Positions 36,177-46,636 of a stretch of 64,000 nucleotides of DNA are shown piece after piece. How positions within the stretch are numbered: position 1 is the stretch's first letter; every line of letters begins with the position of its first letter. The notes beneath the pieces are model-generated. The model worked only from the letters and a program-made list of their open reading frames with translations. It made no database searches and was not told where the DNA came from. Origin of the DNA: Erwinia aphidicola (lineage in GTDB: Bacteria > Pseudomonadota > Gammaproteobacteria > Enterobacterales > Enterobacteriaceae); the NCBI RefSeq assembly GCF_024169515.1, contig NZ_JAMKCQ010000001.1, forward strand, positions 806,001-870,000, read 5' to 3'. The position numbers and the translations under genes were made by a program.

Positions 36177-36755
36177 TTAGTGCAGCGTTGGCTTTTTCAT
36201 TACCACATTGGTAGGCACGACACGGGTGAAGGTGTCGTGGCACAGCAGGGCCGCTACGCGCACGTATTCGATCACCTCTTCCAGCGACTGCTCCAGCTCT
36301 TCTTCATCTTCGTCTTCGTCATAGCCCAGCTGGGCAATGGTACGCAGATCGTCGATGGCTTCTCCCGTCTCCCCTTTCACTTTGTCGAGCTTCGGCTGCG
36401 TGACGCCAAGGCCGAGCAGGAAGTGATTCACCCAGCCCGCCAGCGCATCGGCGCGGTCAAACACAGTGATATCATCGTCCTCAGGCAGGTAAAGCTGGAA
36501 CAGGAAGCCTTCATCTTCCAGCGAGTTGCCCGTCGCTTCGTGCAGCTGCTGCAAAGGCAGTGACAGCGTCTGTGAAAACGCCATGCCCTCGTTAGTCAGG
36601 TCGTGAACCAGCGATTGCCAGCTGCTGTCCTGGTTGCCGCCACAGATCAATCCGCTGATCAGGCCGTGCATTTCGGCAGGGGTCATTCCGACTCCCTGCT
36701 GCGTCAGTACTGAGGCCAGCTGGTCATAGCCCGGCATTGTGTTAGTTAGTGACAT
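36177..36755 (-). CDS. ygfB: UPF0149 protein YgfB
   Basis: 192-residue acidic helical protein conserved next to pepP. Signature stretches are [37 protein letters not shown] and the C-terminal KPTLH. Biochemical role not settled; in other gamma-proteobacteria it modulates gene expression and antibiotic tolerance. Divergent from zapA across 170 bp. Confidence 0.93.
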   Translation of the reverse strand: MSLTNTMPGYDQLASVLTQQGVGMTPAEMHGLISGLICGGNQDSSWQSLVHDLTNEGMAFSQTLSLPLQQLHEATGNSLEDEGFLFQLYLPEDDDITVFDRADALAGWVNHFLLGLGVTQPKLDKVKGETGEAIDDLRTIAQLGYDEDEDEEELEQSLEEVIEYVRVAALLCHDTFTRVVPTNVVMKKPTLH

Positions 36756-36925
36756 ACGTTTTGGCCGTCGTTGGCGAGTTTAGTTCGTGATATGCTACCA
36801 CCAGGTGCCTCAACGATTCCAGAAAGGGGTTGTTTCTTCTATTAGGGGTAGTTATAGTGGCGCCCCTCCCAAGCCATTGAGTGGTAAGGGTGATTGCGGG
36901 CGCAGTAATCAGTCAGGAAGGTGGC

Positions 36926-37255
36926 ATGTCTGCACAACCGGTAGATATTCAAATTTTTGGCCGTTCATTACGAGTAAATTGTCCGCCGGAACAGCAAGAT
37001 GCGCTGAACCTGGCCGCCGAGGACCTCAATCAACGGTTGCAAGACTTAAAAGTTCGCACTAGAGTCACAAATACTGAGCAGCTGGTTTTCATCGCCGCAC
37101 TCAATATTTGCCATGAACTGGCGCAGGAAAAAGTCAAAACTCGTGACTATGCGTCCAACATGGAGCAGCGTATTCGCATGCTGCAGCAGACCATTGAACA
37201 GGCATTGCTTGAGCAGGGTCGCATAACTGAACGCACTGGTTCTAAGTTCGAATAA
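36926..37255 (+). CDS. zapA: Cell division protein ZapA
   Basis: 109-residue FtsZ-ring stabiliser. Globular N-terminal part ([19 protein letters not shown]) followed by a coiled coil ([19 protein letters not shown]). Start at 36926 follows AGGAAGG and equals the E. coli start. 6S RNA and ygfA follow in the same direction as in E. coli. Confidence 0.97.
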   Translation: MSAQPVDIQIFGRSLRVNCPPEQQDALNLAAEDLNQRLQDLKVRTRVTNTEQLVFIAALNICHELAQEKVKTRDYASNMEQRIRMLQQTIEQALLEQGRITERTGSKFE

Positions 37256-37296
37256 CACTTCAACGTTAGCTATGATAGAGTGACGGTGAAGTAAAA

Positions 37297-37481
37297 AATT
37301 CTCTGAGATGTTTGCAAGCGGGCCCGTCCCCTGAGCCGATAATTAATACCAAACAGAGTGTGACGCTCTGTAACCTGTGCGCAAGCTCGGTCCGTCCGAG
37401 AAGCCTGATGGTTACGACGGCATACTCACCTTGAACCATGGGTTCAAGGGTTACAGCCTGCGGCGGCATCTCGGAGATCCC
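37297..37481 (+). ncRNA. ssrS: 6S RNA
   Basis: About 185-nt RNA that binds sigma-70 RNA polymerase and down-regulates it in stationary phase. It has the conserved closing stem (TTCTCTGAGATG at the 5' end with CATCTCGGAGATCC at the 3' end) and highly conserved blocks: GCAAGCGGGCC, GCTCGGTCCGTCCGAGAAGCC, ACCTTGAACC, GGGTTCAAGGGTTAC and AGCCTGCGGCGGCATC. Position between zapA and ygfA matches E. coli. Ends are set by alignment to memory, so they may be off by a few bases. Confidence 0.95.
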
Positions 37482-37574
37482 CATTTTTTAAGATCTCCCC
37501 TTCTTTCTGGCATTTACACTCCCAGCCTTACCCGGCAATCTGAAAACACCATCCGCACATGGAGTTGCCAGAAA

Positions 37575-38162
37575 ATGAGCCTCAATCTTCTCGACCGTCA
37601 GGATATCCGCACCCACGTCCGCCACCTGCGGCGCGAACTCAGTGATGAGCAGCAGCAGCTTGCCGCCGTGCAGGTCGCCGAACACGCGCTCAATTTTGCC
37701 CCGCTGCAGCAGGCAAAAAACATTGCGCTGTTTCTGTCGGTAGATGGTGAACTCAATACCCGTCCGTTAATTGCCAAGCTCTGGCAGCGCAAACAGCAGG
37801 TCTATCTGCCCGTGCTGCATCCGTTTTCTGCGGGCCAGCTGCTTTTCCTGCGCTATGACGAGCATACCGAGTTGAAGATTAACCGCCTGCGCATCCCGGA
37901 GCCGCCGCTGGATATCCGTCGTCTGCTGCCGTTAAGCGAGCTGGATGTGCTGATGGTGCCGCTGGTGGCGTTTGATGCCGAAGGGCAACGTCTGGGAATG
38001 GGTGGCGGATTTTACGACCGCACCTTGCAGAACTGGCAGCAGCATGGCTTTTTGCCCGTGGGGCTGGCGCATGACTGTCAGCAGGTCGAGAAGCTGCCAG
38101 TGGCGAAGTGGGATATCCCGTTACCGGCGCTGATTACGCCGTCGAAGATCTGGCAGTGGTGA
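37575..38162 (+). CDS. ygfA: 5-formyltetrahydrofolate cyclo-ligase family protein YgfA
   Basis: 195-residue protein converting 5-formyl-THF to 5,10-methenyl-THF with ATP. Characteristic stretches are IALFLSVDGELNT, VYLPVLHPFSAGQL, VPLVAFDAEGQRLGMGGGFYDRTL and KWDIPLPALITPSKIW. Start MSLNLLDRQD at 37575; the frame is open upstream through the 6S RNA, which is not coding. Co-transcription with ssrS is known in E. coli. Confidence 0.93.
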   Translation: MSLNLLDRQDIRTHVRHLRRELSDEQQQLAAVQVAEHALNFAPLQQAKNIALFLSVDGELNTRPLIAKLWQRKQQVYLPVLHPFSAGQLLFLRYDEHTELKINRLRIPEPPLDIRRLLPLSELDVLMVPLVAFDAEGQRLGMGGGFYDRTLQNWQQHGFLPVGLAHDCQQVEKLPVAKWDIPLPALITPSKIWQW

Positions 38163-38190
38163 TTGATTGCGGCGGTGTCAAACACCGCCC

Positions 38191-38221
38191 GGGGCCGATC
38201 GAAAAGAAGATCGGCCCCTAT
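38191..38221. repeat. REP-type palindrome (ends CTAT)
   Basis: GGGGCCGATC, GAAAAGAA, GATCGGCCCC, TAT in place of TAC. Between convergent ygfA and serA, 5 bp before the serA stop. Stem matches that of the element at 41529. Confidence 0.7.
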
Positions 38222-38226
38222 AGCAT

Positions 38227-39465
38227 TTAGTAAAGCAGACGGGCGCGAATGGTACCCGGTATCGCTTTCATCAGCTGCAGCGCTTTGTCGGCTTCATCCT
38301 GCGACGCATCAACATCAATGACCACATAACCCATCTGCGGTGTGGTCTGCAGATACTGGGCTGAGATGTTGATGCCCTGATCGGCGAAAATCAGGTTGAT
38401 AGCCGTCAGCACGCCTGGACGGTTTTCATGAATGTGCATCAGACGGCTGGCATTAGCACCGTGCATTGGCAGCGAGGCTTCCGGGAAGTTAACCGCTGAC
38501 AGCGTTGAGCCGTTATCAGAGTATTTCGCCAGTTTGCCCGCCACTTCAATACCGATATTTTCCTGCGCTTCCTGAGTTGAACCTCCAATGTGTGGGGTCA
38601 GGATCACGTTATCAAACTCGCACAGCGGTGACAGGAAGGGATCGCTGTTGGTCGCTGGCTCTTCCGGGAACACGTCAATCGCCGCGCCGGCCAGATGCTT
38701 GCTCGCCAGCACTTCGCACAGCGCAGGGATATCGACCACGGTGCCGCGTGAAGCGTTAATCAGCAGCGCACCTGGCTTCATCAGCGCCAGCTCTTCCGCT
38801 CCCATCATATTCTGCGTCGACGGCGTTTCCGGCACGTGCAGGCTTACCACGTCGCTCATATTCAGCAGGTCGGAGAGATGCTGCACCTGGGTCGCATTGC
38901 CCAGTGGCAGTTTGCTTTCGATATCGTAGAAGAAGACGTGCATACCAAGGCTTTCCGCCAGCACGCCCAGCTGCATACCGATATGGCCATAGCCAATGAT
39001 ACCGAGTTTTTTACCGCGCGCTTCAAACGAACCTACCGCCAGCTTGTGCCAGACGCCACGGTGCGCTTTGGCATTAGCCGCAGGCACGCCGCGCAGCATC
39101 AGCAGCAGTTCGCCGATAACCAGTTCAGCTACGGATCGGGTGTTGGAGAAAGGTGCGTTAAACACCGGAATACCGCGGATAGCAGCGGCATGCAGATCAA
39201 CCTGGTTGGTCCCGATGCAGAAGCAACCGACGGCAACCAGCTTTTCCGCCGCCGCGAAGATCTCTTCGGTGAGGTTGGTGCGCGATCGAATCCCGATGAA
39301 GTGTGCATCGCGGATGGACTCTTTCAGCGCTTCGCTGTCCAGTGCGCCTTTATGAAATTCAATGTTGGTGTAACCAGCAGAGCGCAGGTTATCGATGGCG
39401 CTTTGATGCACGCCTTCCACCAGCAGGAATTTAATCTTGTCTTTCTCCAGTGATACTTTTGCCAT
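38227..39465 (-). CDS. serA: D-3-phosphoglycerate dehydrogenase
   Basis: 412-residue NAD enzyme making 3-phosphohydroxypyruvate, the first step of serine synthesis. NAD fold GYGHIGMQLG, catalytic Arg in INASRGTVVDI, Glu in VFPEEPATN and His in LTPHIGGSTQEAQ. The C-terminal ACT domain (about residues 340-412, HENRPGVLTAINLIF) binds serine for feedback control. Length fits E. coli SerA (410). Confidence 0.97.
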   Translation of the reverse strand: MAKVSLEKDKIKFLLVEGVHQSAIDNLRSAGYTNIEFHKGALDSEALKESIRDAHFIGIRSRTNLTEEIFAAAEKLVAVGCFCIGTNQVDLHAAAIRGIPVFNAPFSNTRSVAELVIGELLLMLRGVPAANAKAHRGVWHKLAVGSFEARGKKLGIIGYGHIGMQLGVLAESLGMHVFFYDIESKLPLGNATQVQHLSDLLNMSDVVSLHVPETPSTQNMMGAEELALMKPGALLINASRGTVVDIPALCEVLASKHLAGAAIDVFPEEPATNSDPFLSPLCEFDNVILTPHIGGSTQEAQENIGIEVAGKLAKYSDNGSTLSAVNFPEASLPMHGANASRLMHIHENRPGVLTAINLIFADQGINISAQYLQTTPQMGYVVIDVDASQDEADKALQLMKAIPGTIRARLLY

Positions 39466-39712
39466 TTCCCGACCCTATTTAGCAGACTTCAATGATGGCT
39501 GATATAAGCCAGCCTTCTGTCAAAATAACAAAATTTACGCCTGCGGCAATACAAACGATTGCCTGACGCTCAGCACGGCGATGCTCTGAGCCAGAACAAA
39601 GCGATAGAAAATCATGGTGCAATGCGCACGACCAGGAGGATAGTGCGGCAGGCAGGCACAATGTGACATAAGTCACCAAATTTAGCCTGCAAAAGAAAAG
39701 ATGTTTTTTGGC

Positions 39713-39738
39713 AAAAAATATCTGGCGCCGCGTGGGCG
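39713..39738 (-). terminator. Terminator of rpiA
   Basis: On the minus strand GGCGCC-CACGC-GGCGCC, then AGATATTTTTTG. It lies 9 bp past the rpiA stop and well before serA. Confidence 0.8.
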
Positions 39739-39747
39739 CCGGACAGA

Positions 39748-40407
39748 TCATTTTTTGATGGTCTTCACGCCATCCGGCGTACCAATCAGCGCCACGTCAG
39801 CACAGCGCGCGGCAAACAGCCCTACGGTGACCACGCCTGGCAGCGCATTGATCGCGGCTTCCAGCTTAATCGGTTCCATAATCTTAAGATTATGCACGTC
39901 GAGAATAATGTTGCCGTTGTCGGTCACCACGTTCTGACGGTACTCCGGCAGCCCGCCGAGCTTAACCAGTTCCCGTGCCACATAGGCACGCGCCATTGGG
40001 ATCACCTCAACCGGCAGCGGAAAATTGCCCAGCACATCAACCTGTTTGGAGGCATCCGCAATGCAGATGAAGCGATCGGCCACCGCAGCGATAATCTTCT
40101 CGCGCGTCAGCGCCGCACCGCCGCCTTTTATCATCTCCATCTGGCGGTTGATCTCATCGGCACCGTCAACATACACCGCCAGCTGGTCGACTTCGTTAAG
40201 GTCAAAAACGGGAATGCCGTACTCTTTCAGCTTCGCGGTGGAGGCTTCAGAGCTGGAAACAGCCCCTTCGATCTGATGCTTAATCGAGGCCAGCGCATCA
40301 ATAAAGTGTGCGGCGGTCGAGCCAGTGCCCACACCAACAATCGTGCCCGGCGTGACGTAATCAAGCGCTGCCCAGCCAACGGCTTTTTTCAGTTCATCCT
40401 GCGTCAT
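39748..40407 (-). CDS. rpiA: Ribose-5-phosphate isomerase A
   Basis: 219-residue isomerase interconverting ribose 5-phosphate and ribulose 5-phosphate. Conserved [38 protein letters not shown] and the C-terminal GVVTVGLFA. The ATG at 40407 gives E. coli length; 16 extra upstream codons are not supported. Divergent from argP. Confidence 0.97.
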   Translation of the reverse strand: MTQDELKKAVGWAALDYVTPGTIVGVGTGSTAAHFIDALASIKHQIEGAVSSSEASTAKLKEYGIPVFDLNEVDQLAVYVDGADEINRQMEMIKGGGAALTREKIIAAVADRFICIADASKQVDVLGNFPLPVEVIPMARAYVARELVKLGGLPEYRQNVVTDNGNIILDVHNLKIMEPIKLEAAINALPGVVTVGLFAARCADVALIGTPDGVKTIKK

Positions 40408-40611
40408 GGTATGTTTAAAACCTGTGCTGCATTGTGTGCGCGTAGTATAAAGCAAGGCTGCAAAAAAAAACCGCTATGCGCGGCATTTGATTGGCAGGAT
40501 TGGAACACAGCCCACAAAGTGGTTGATTCATAAAGTGAGGTTAGCACGGCGCAAAATGCGTAAAATATGGCATAGTGCAACTTCCACACCTGAAAGAGAG
40601 TAGAACGACTG

Positions 40612-41511
40612 ATGAAACGCCCGGATTATCGAACGCTTCAGGCGCTGGATGCAGTGATTCGCGAGCGCGGCTTTGAACGTGCAGCACAAAAGCTCTGTAT
40701 TACCCAGTCTGCGGTTTCCCAGCGCATTAAGCAGCTGGAGAATATGTTCGGACAGCCGCTGCTGGTGCGCACCGTACCACCGCGTCCGACAGAACAGGGG
40801 CAAAAACTGCTGGCGCTGCTGCACCAGGTCGAGCTGCTGGAAGAGGAGTGGCTGGGCGATGATAACGGCGGCACCACTCCCCTGCTGCTGTCGCTGGCGG
40901 TCAACGCCGACAGCCTGGCAACCTGGCTGTTACCGGCGCTGAAAACCGTACTGACGGATTCGCCGGTGCGTTTGAACATTCAGGTGGAAGATGAGACGCG
41001 CACGCAGGAACGCCTGCGTCGCGGTGAAGTGGTCGGCGCAATCAGTATTCAGCCGCAGCCGTTACCGAGCTGTCTGGTCGATCAGCTGGGCGCGCTGGAC
41101 TACCTGTTCGTCGGCTCAAAAGAGTTTGCCGCCCGCTACTTCCCCAATGGCGTCACGCGCTCCGCGCTGCTGAAAGCCCCGGCGGTCGCCTTTGACCATC
41201 TGGACGATATGCATCAGGCATTTTTACAGCAGAACTTTGACCTGTCGCCGGGCAGCGTACCGTGCCATATCGTTAACTCGTCGGAAGCCTTTGTGCAGCT
41301 GGCGCGTCAGGGAACGACCTGCTGTATGATCCCACACCTGCAAATTGAGCGTGAACTGGCGGAAGGTGAACTGATTAATTTGACCCCGGGGCTGTTGCAG
41401 CGCCGCATGCTCTACTGGCATCGCTTCGCGCCGGAAAGCCGGCTGATGCGTAAAGTGACCGATGCGCTGCTGGCGCACGGCCATCGCGTGCTGCGTCAGG
41501 ATGCGGAATAA
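40612..41511 (+). CDS. argP: LysR-type regulator ArgP (IciA)
   Basis: 299-residue regulator responding to arginine and lysine that activates argO and other amino-acid genes. [34 protein letters not shown] (residues about 12-43), followed by the effector domain with [21 protein letters not shown]. Position between rpiA and the yggE-argO block is that of E. coli; its target argO lies about 0.9 kb downstream on the other strand. Confidence 0.96.
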   Translation: MKRPDYRTLQALDAVIRERGFERAAQKLCITQSAVSQRIKQLENMFGQPLLVRTVPPRPTEQGQKLLALLHQVELLEEEWLGDDNGGTTPLLLSLAVNADSLATWLLPALKTVLTDSPVRLNIQVEDETRTQERLRRGEVVGAISIQPQPLPSCLVDQLGALDYLFVGSKEFAARYFPNGVTRSALLKAPAVAFDHLDDMHQAFLQQNFDLSPGSVPCHIVNSSEAFVQLARQGTTCCMIPHLQIERELAEGELINLTPGLLQRRMLYWHRFAPESRLMRKVTDALLAHGHRVLRQDAE

Positions 41512-41528
41512 CCGCATGCCGGGCATTT

Positions 41529-41559
41529 GTAGGGGCCGATCTTCTTTTCCGATCGGCCC
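41529..41559. repeat. REP-type palindrome (GTAG head)
   Basis: GTAG, GGGCCGATC, TTCTTTTCC, GATCGGCCC. Between convergent argP and yggE. Inverse orientation of the element at 38191 with the same stem. Confidence 0.78.
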
Positions 41560-41567
41560 GTGCAAGA

Positions 41568-42293
41568 TTAAGGATTACGCTGCAATTCAAACACCACGTC
41601 AACCTGGTCGTCGAAGTGAATGCTCTGCTGCTCGTAGGTCTGCGCGGCAGACGTCATCGGGGCGGCATCTGCGGTTTTATACATGCGCGCCATTGGCATT
41701 GGCTGGTAGTTCGCCACGTGATAACGGATGCTGTAAACCGGGCCAAGCTGGGTATTAAAGCCCTGCGCCAGTTCGCCTGCCTGCCTGGTGGCATCCTCGA
41801 TCGCGGCTTTACGCGCTTTCGCTTTATACTCTTCAGGGTTGGCCACGCCCAGCTCCACTGAACGGATCTCATTCAGGCCCGTCTTCAGCGCACCATCCAG
41901 CAGATCGTTAAGCTTATCGAGCTTGCGCAGCGTTACCTGCACCTGGCGCACCGCACGGTAGCCTTTCAGCACCGACTTACCATCTTTAGTGTAGTCATAT
42001 TCAGGTTGGGTCCGCAGGTTGGCGGCGTTGATATCTTTCTTCTCAATACCGTTCTTATCGAGGAAGTCGAAATACTGCTGGACGCGGCTGTCCGCCTGTT
42101 TCTTCGCTTCGCCCGCATCCTTCGCGGAAACATTCACTTCGATAGCCAGCGTGGCGATATCCGGGGTGGCATCGACGCTGGACTGCCCGGACGTCACCAC
42201 GTGCGGGCCATTAGGTAACTCGTCTGCCTGCGCAGCTAATGGCAGCGTTCCCAATCCAATCATTGCGGCCAGGGCCAGTTTAGTCAGCTTCAC
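41568..42293 (-). CDS. yggE: SIMPL-domain periplasmic protein YggE
   Basis: 241-residue exported protein of the SIMPL (DUF541) family; E. coli YggE lowers oxidative stress in cells. The preferred start is the GTG at 42293, because GGAGG stands 5 bp upstream and then a clean signal peptide (MKLTKLALAAMIGLGTLPLAAQA) results; an ATG eight codons earlier is the alternative. Conserved: VDATPDIATLAIEV, LRTQPEYDY, KGYRAVRQVQVTLR. Confidence 0.9.
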   Translation of the reverse strand: MKLTKLALAAMIGLGTLPLAAQADELPNGPHVVTSGQSSVDATPDIATLAIEVNVSAKDAGEAKKQADSRVQQYFDFLDKNGIEKKDINAANLRTQPEYDYTKDGKSVLKGYRAVRQVQVTLRKLDKLNDLLDGALKTGLNEIRSVELGVANPEEYKAKARKAAIEDATRQAGELAQGFNTQLGPVYSIRYHVANYQPMPMARMYKTADAAPMTSAAQTYEQQSIHFDDQVDVVFELQRNP

Positions 42294-42451
42294 TGCTTCC
42301 TCCATGGGGTATTTCATCGGCTTCGTATGAGCAGCTGCCGCAGAAAAGCGCTGCGGCAGCGAATTGTTCCGTCTCAGAGCAACGGTTCAGCATATTTTAG
42401 TGCGTGATAACCGCTCACGCTATGACATCAATTCCTGGAGTGAAGTTCCCG

Positions 42452-43072
42452 TCAGAGGAAAGAGAGGGCCTGCAGTGCCAGTTTGAGGGCGATGGCCCAC
42501 ATAACCAGCCCGACCAGCAGGTTGATGATGCGCTGGGCTCGGCGGGTGTTGAGCAACGGCGACAGCCAGGAGGCCAGCAGGGCAAGACCGAAGAACCACA
42601 CCACCGAGGCACTGGCGGAGCCGAGCGCAAACCAGCGGCGCGCTTCTTCAGGCAGCTGTCCGCCCAGGCTGCCAAGCACCACAAAGGTATCAATGTAGAC
42701 ATGCGGATTGAGCCAGGTGACGGCCATCATTGTCGCCACGATACGCCAGCGCCCCTGCTTTAACGCCTTAGCCGACGCGAGATCAACATCGCCGCTAAAC
42801 GCGGTGCGCAGGGCACCAAAGCCGTACCACAGCAGGAAGGCCACACCGCCCCAGGTCACCAGATTAAGCATCAGCGGTGACTGGTTGAGCAAGGCGCTAC
42901 CGCCAAAAATCCCACCGCAAATCAGCACGATATCGCTCAGCGTGCAGAGTGCCGCCGTCATCAGATGATACTGACGTCGCACGCCCTGGTTCATCACGAA
43001 CGCATTTTGCGGACCGAGCGGTAAAATCAGCGCTGCGCCCATGGCAACACCTTGAAGGAAAACAGATAACAC
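42452..43072 (-). CDS. argO: Arginine exporter ArgO
   Basis: 206-residue LysE-family inner-membrane exporter of arginine (and canavanine). Strong identity with E. coli Arg[61 protein letters not shown]. The start is taken as GTG at 43072 ([12 protein letters not shown]), aligning with the E. coli N terminus; an ATG 11 codons upstream is possible. Expression should depend on ArgP, encoded nearby. Confidence 0.93.
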   Translation of the reverse strand: MLSVFLQGVAMGAALILPLGPQNAFVMNQGVRRQYHLMTAALCTLSDIVLICGGIFGGSALLNQSPLMLNLVTWGGVAFLLWYGFGALRTAFSGDVDLASAKALKQGRWRIVATMMAVTWLNPHVYIDTFVVLGSLGGQLPEEARRWFALGSASASVVWFFGLALLASWLSPLLNTRRAQRIINLLVGLVMWAIALKLALQALSFL

Positions 43073-43172
43073 GGGAAAGCCCTCAGCGGATAACGATGAT
43101 GGCAAGTGTATAGCGCGGGAATTATTAGGGGAAATGGAAAAAATTAATGGTTTATAAGAAAGGCTAATAATG

Positions 43173-43199
43173 GGTCAGCCACTATTTCAGGCCGACCCG
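43173..43199. repeat. Degenerate REP-like palindrome
   Basis: GGGTCAGCC, ACTATTTCA, GGCCGACCC: an imperfect stem without GTAG, just before the mscS stop. Confidence 0.4.
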
Positions 43200-43206
43200 G
43201 AAACCA

Positions 43207-44079
43207 TTACTCAGCTTTTGCCGCTTCGGCTTCAGGCGCTTTGACCTGATGCAGGTGCACGTCCATCTGCGGATAAGGAATACCGATCCCTTTAGCATCC
43301 AGCGCGCGCTTGAAGTTCTTCATCAGATCCCAGTACACGTTCTGCAGATCGCCCGCTTTGCTCCAGCAGCGGATCACCACGTTGACGGAAGAGGCCGCCA
43401 GCTCGTTCAGGCCGATCTGCACGCCGCGCTCCTGCAGTACGCGTGGCTCCGCATCAACCACCTCACGCAGCAGGGTCAGCACTTGATCAATATCGGCATC
43501 GTAGGCCACGCCAATGATGAATTCGTTACGGCGCTCCGGCTCGCGCGAGAAGTTAACGATGTTACCGGCGATAATTTTGCCGTTAGGCACCACCACGATT
43601 TTGCCGTCGGCAGTTTTCAGGGTAGTGGAGAAGATCTGCACGTTCTGCACAGTGCCCATTACGCCAATATCGATAAACTCACCCGTGCGGAACGGACGGA
43701 AAGTGACCAGCAGGACTCCGGCCGCCAGGTTTGAGAGCGAGCCCTGCAGTGCAAGGCCGATAGCCAGGCCGGCAGCACCCAGAACGGCAATTACCGAAGC
43801 AGTCTGCACACCCACGCGGCCCAGCGCGGCAATCAGGGTGAAGGCAATGATTCCATAGCGCACCAGAGCCGACAGGAAGTCAGCCACCGTGGCATCGATA
43901 TGGCGCGCACGCATCACTTTGTTAATCGCGTTGGAGATAATGCGTGCGACGATCATCCCGACGATGATGATTGCCAGGGCAGCTACGATATTGACTGCAT
44001 AGCTCAGCAGCAGCGCCTGATTGCGCACCAGCCAGCCCCCGGCACTGTTAATACCACCAACTACATTTAAATCGTCCAT
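43207..44079 (-). CDS. mscS: Small-conductance mechanosensitive channel MscS
   Basis: 290-residue channel that opens on hypo-osmotic stress. Three membrane helices; the pore helix TM3 is in [22 protein letters not shown], with the Gly/Ala packing known from E. coli. The cytoplasmic cage follows ([28 protein letters not shown]). Start MDDLNVVGG at 44079 matches E. coli (MEDLNVV). Confidence 0.97.
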   Translation of the reverse strand: MDDLNVVGGINSAGGWLVRNQALLLSYAVNIVAALAIIIVGMIVARIISNAINKVMRARHIDATVADFLSALVRYGIIAFTLIAALGRVGVQTASVIAVLGAAGLAIGLALQGSLSNLAAGVLLVTFRPFRTGEFIDIGVMGTVQNVQIFSTTLKTADGKIVVVPNGKIIAGNIVNFSREPERRNEFIIGVAYDADIDQVLTLLREVVDAEPRVLQERGVQIGLNELAASSVNVVIRCWSKAGDLQNVYWDLMKNFKRALDAKGIGIPYPQMDVHLHQVKAPEAEAAKAE

Positions 44080-44219
44080 AAACTGATCCCGTTGTTGCCC
44101 AAAAGGGCGTTCAAAACTCTGCCAGCAAGCGGCAGCCGATGGCGTTAAGGGTATGCAAAAAATTGCAGTTTTGCCAAACAAGTCACGAAATCACCTGAAC
44201 ATTCCGAATTGATTGCATA

Positions 44220-44246
44220 AAAAAAGGCCCCTCAGGGCCTTTTTTG
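44220..44246 (-). terminator. Terminator of fbaA
   Basis: AAAAAGGCCC-CTCA-GGGCCTTTTTT, a GC-rich hairpin with A and T runs on both sides, so it can work in both directions. It lies 13 bp past the fbaA stop. Confidence 0.9.
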
Positions 44247-44259
44247 AGCAGAAGCTGAA

Positions 44260-45339
44260 TTACAGTACGTCGACCGCGTTCAGTTCTTTAAATGCCTGCT
44301 CCAGGCGAACAATCATTGAAGACTGGGAAGCACGCAGCCATACGCGTGGATCGTAGTACTTCTTGTTCGGCTTATCAGCGCCTTCCGGGTTGCCCAGCTG
44401 CGCCTGCAGATAACCTTCGTTCTTTTTGTAGTACTGCAGGATGCCGTCCCAGGTTGCCCACTGGGTATCGGTATCAATGTTCATTTTGATCACGCCATAA
44501 CCGATAGACTCTTCGATTTCAGCCGCAGATGAACCGGAACCGCCGTGGAATACGAAGTCCAGGGAGTTCACTGGCAGACCGTGTTTTTCGCTGACGTATT
44601 TCTGAGAATCACGCAGGATGGTCGGGGTCAGTTTCACGTTGCCTGGCTTGTACACGCCGTGCACGTTACCGAATGAAGCAGCGATAGTGAAACGTGGGCT
44701 GATGGCGTTCAGCTTGGTGTAAGCGTAATCAACGTCTTCTGGCTGGGTGTACAGCGCGGAAGCGTCCATGTGGCTGTTGTCCACGCCATCTTCTTCACCA
44801 CCGGTGCAGCCCAGTTCAATTTCCAGGGTCATGTCGATTTTCGCCATGCGCGCCAGATACTTGCTGCAGATCTCGATGTTTTCTTCCAGCGACTCTTCAG
44901 ACAGGTCGATCATGTGAGAAGAGAACAGTGGCTTACCGGTTTTGGCGAAGTGAGCTTCACCCGCTTCCAGCAGGCCGTCGATCCACGGCAGCAGTTTCTT
45001 CGCGCAGTGGTCGGTGTGCAGGATAACCGGCACGCCGTAATGTTCAGCCATCAGATGCACGTGGTGTGCGCCAGAGATTGCGCCAAAGATAGCAGCAGCC
45101 TGTGGCTTATCTGATTTCAGGCCTTTACCGGCGATGAAGCCAGCGCCACCGTTGGAGAACTGAATGATGACCGGTGCTTTTACTTTCGCAGCGGTTTCCA
45201 GAACGGCGTTGATGGAGTCAGTACCCACGCAGTTAACTGCTGGCAGGGCGAACTTGTTCTCTTTCGCCACTTTGAAGATCTTCTGAACGTCGTCACCGGT
45301 GACAACGCCTGGTTTTACGAAATCAAAAATTTTAGACAT
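44260..45339 (-). CDS. fbaA: Class II fructose-bisphosphate aldolase
   Basis: 359-residue zinc aldolase of glycolysis and gluconeogenesis. Zn ligands in LHTDHCAKK, the Glu pair in EIELGCTGGEEDGV, HGVYKPG and HGGSGSSAAEI for phosphate binding. Start MSKIFDFVKPG at 45339 and length are those of E. coli FbaA. Last gene of the conserved epd-pgk-fbaA group. Confidence 0.98.
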   Translation of the reverse strand: MSKIFDFVKPGVVTGDDVQKIFKVAKENKFALPAVNCVGTDSINAVLETAAKVKAPVIIQFSNGGAGFIAGKGLKSDKPQAAAIFGAISGAHHVHLMAEHYGVPVILHTDHCAKKLLPWIDGLLEAGEAHFAKTGKPLFSSHMIDLSEESLEENIEICSKYLARMAKIDMTLEIELGCTGGEEDGVDNSHMDASALYTQPEDVDYAYTKLNAISPRFTIAASFGNVHGVYKPGNVKLTPTILRDSQKYVSEKHGLPVNSLDFVFHGGSGSSAAEIEESIGYGVIKMNIDTDTQWATWDGILQYYKKNEGYLQAQLGNPEGADKPNKKYYDPRVWLRASQSSMIVRLEQAFKELNAVDVL

Positions 45340-45420
45340 GTTAGCTTGTCCTGTTTCTTCGGTCGTATTAAAGGATTCAGATCTCACGCGGGGCATCAAA
45401 CACCCCGCACTGAGGATTAA

Positions 45421-46587
45421 TTAGTTCTGCTTCGCACGCTCTTCCAGCATGGCAACCGCAGGCAGAGTTTTGCCTTCCACGAACTCGAGGAATGCACCGC
45501 CACCGGTAGAGATATAGGAGATTTTATCTTCAATACCAAACAGGTCGATGGCCGCCAGCGTATCACCGCCGCCAGCGATGGAGAATGCGTCACTGTCTGC
45601 AATCGCTTTAGCAACGATTTCAGTGCCTTTACGGAAGTTAGGGAATTCGAACACGCCAACCGGGCCGTTCCACAGAATAGTTTTAGCTTCTTTCAACAGC
45701 TTAGCCATGGCTTCTGCGGTTTCATCACCGAAGTCCATGATCTCTTCATTGTCCTGAACTTCAGACACTTTCTTCACGGTAGACGGTGCAGTTTCAGAGA
45801 ATTCCGTGCCGACGCGAGAGTCGGTAGGAACCGGGATCTTGAACTCATCGCGCAGTTTTTTCGCCGCTTCAACGAAATCTGGCTCGTACAGTGATTTACC
45901 GACGTTGTTGTCGATGGCCACGAAGGTGTTAGCAATGCCACCGCCAACAATCACGGTGTCAGCAATCTTCACCAGCGAGTTCAGTACGTCAAACTTAGTG
46001 GAGACTTTTGAACCGCCAACCACTGCCACCATTGGGCGCGCAGGCGTTTTCAGGGCTTTACCCAGCGCTTCCAGCTCGTTCGCCAGCAGCGGGCCAGCAC
46101 AGGCGATTGGGGCAAATTTACCCACGCCGTGCGTTGAAGCCTGTGCGCGGTGCGCGGTGCCGAAGGCGTCCATCACGTAGACGTCGCACAGGGCCGCGTA
46201 TTTTTTAGAGAGCGCTTCGTCGTCTTTCTTTTCGCCCTTGTTAAAACGAACGTTTTCCAAAACCACCAGCTTGCCGGCTTCCAGCTCAACGCCGTCGAGG
46301 TACTCTTTCGCCAGGGAGACGTTTTCCGCGCCCAGCTTATCTTTCAGGTAGTTCACTACCGGCAGCAGTGAGAACTCTTCGTTGTATTCACCTTCGGTCG
46401 GGCGACCAAGGTGGGAGGTTACCATCACTTTTGCGCCCTGCTTCAGGGCCGCTTCGATGGTCGGCAATGAAGCACGAATTCGTGCATCAGACGTCACTTT
46501 CCCTTCTTTCACTGGCACGTTTAAATCGGAACGAATTAGTACGCGTTTACCAGCAAGATCCAGATCGGTCATCTTAATTACAGACAT
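45421..46587 (-). CDS. pgk: Phosphoglycerate kinase
   Basis: 388-residue glycolytic kinase forming ATP and 3-phosphoglycerate. Signature [42 protein letters not shown] and the nucleotide loop GGGDTLAAI. One residue longer than E. coli Pgk. Between epd and fbaA. Confidence 0.98.
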   Translation of the reverse strand: MSVIKMTDLDLAGKRVLIRSDLNVPVKEGKVTSDARIRASLPTIEAALKQGAKVMVTSHLGRPTEGEYNEEFSLLPVVNYLKDKLGAENVSLAKEYLDGVELEAGKLVVLENVRFNKGEKKDDEALSKKYAALCDVYVMDAFGTAHRAQASTHGVGKFAPIACAGPLLANELEALGKALKTPARPMVAVVGGSKVSTKFDVLNSLVKIADTVIVGGGIANTFVAIDNNVGKSLYEPDFVEAAKKLRDEFKIPVPTDSRVGTEFSETAPSTVKKVSEVQDNEEIMDFGDETAEAMAKLLKEAKTILWNGPVGVFEFPNFRKGTEIVAKAIADSDAFSIAGGGDTLAAIDLFGIEDKISYISTGGGAFLEFVEGKTLPAVAMLEERAKQN

Positions 46588-46636
46588 GGTGAATCCTCTC
46601 GTTTAACTCTTAAGTTTTACAGGCGCAAACCGCGCC

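Noticed and set aside
36756..36925. tRNA or other RNA gene near zapA
   Set aside because: No cloverleaf or conserved element seen; 6S RNA is the only RNA gene I can support.
37377..37574. N-terminal extension of ygfA
   Set aside because: The open frame passes through conserved 6S RNA; the start at 37575 matches the protein family.
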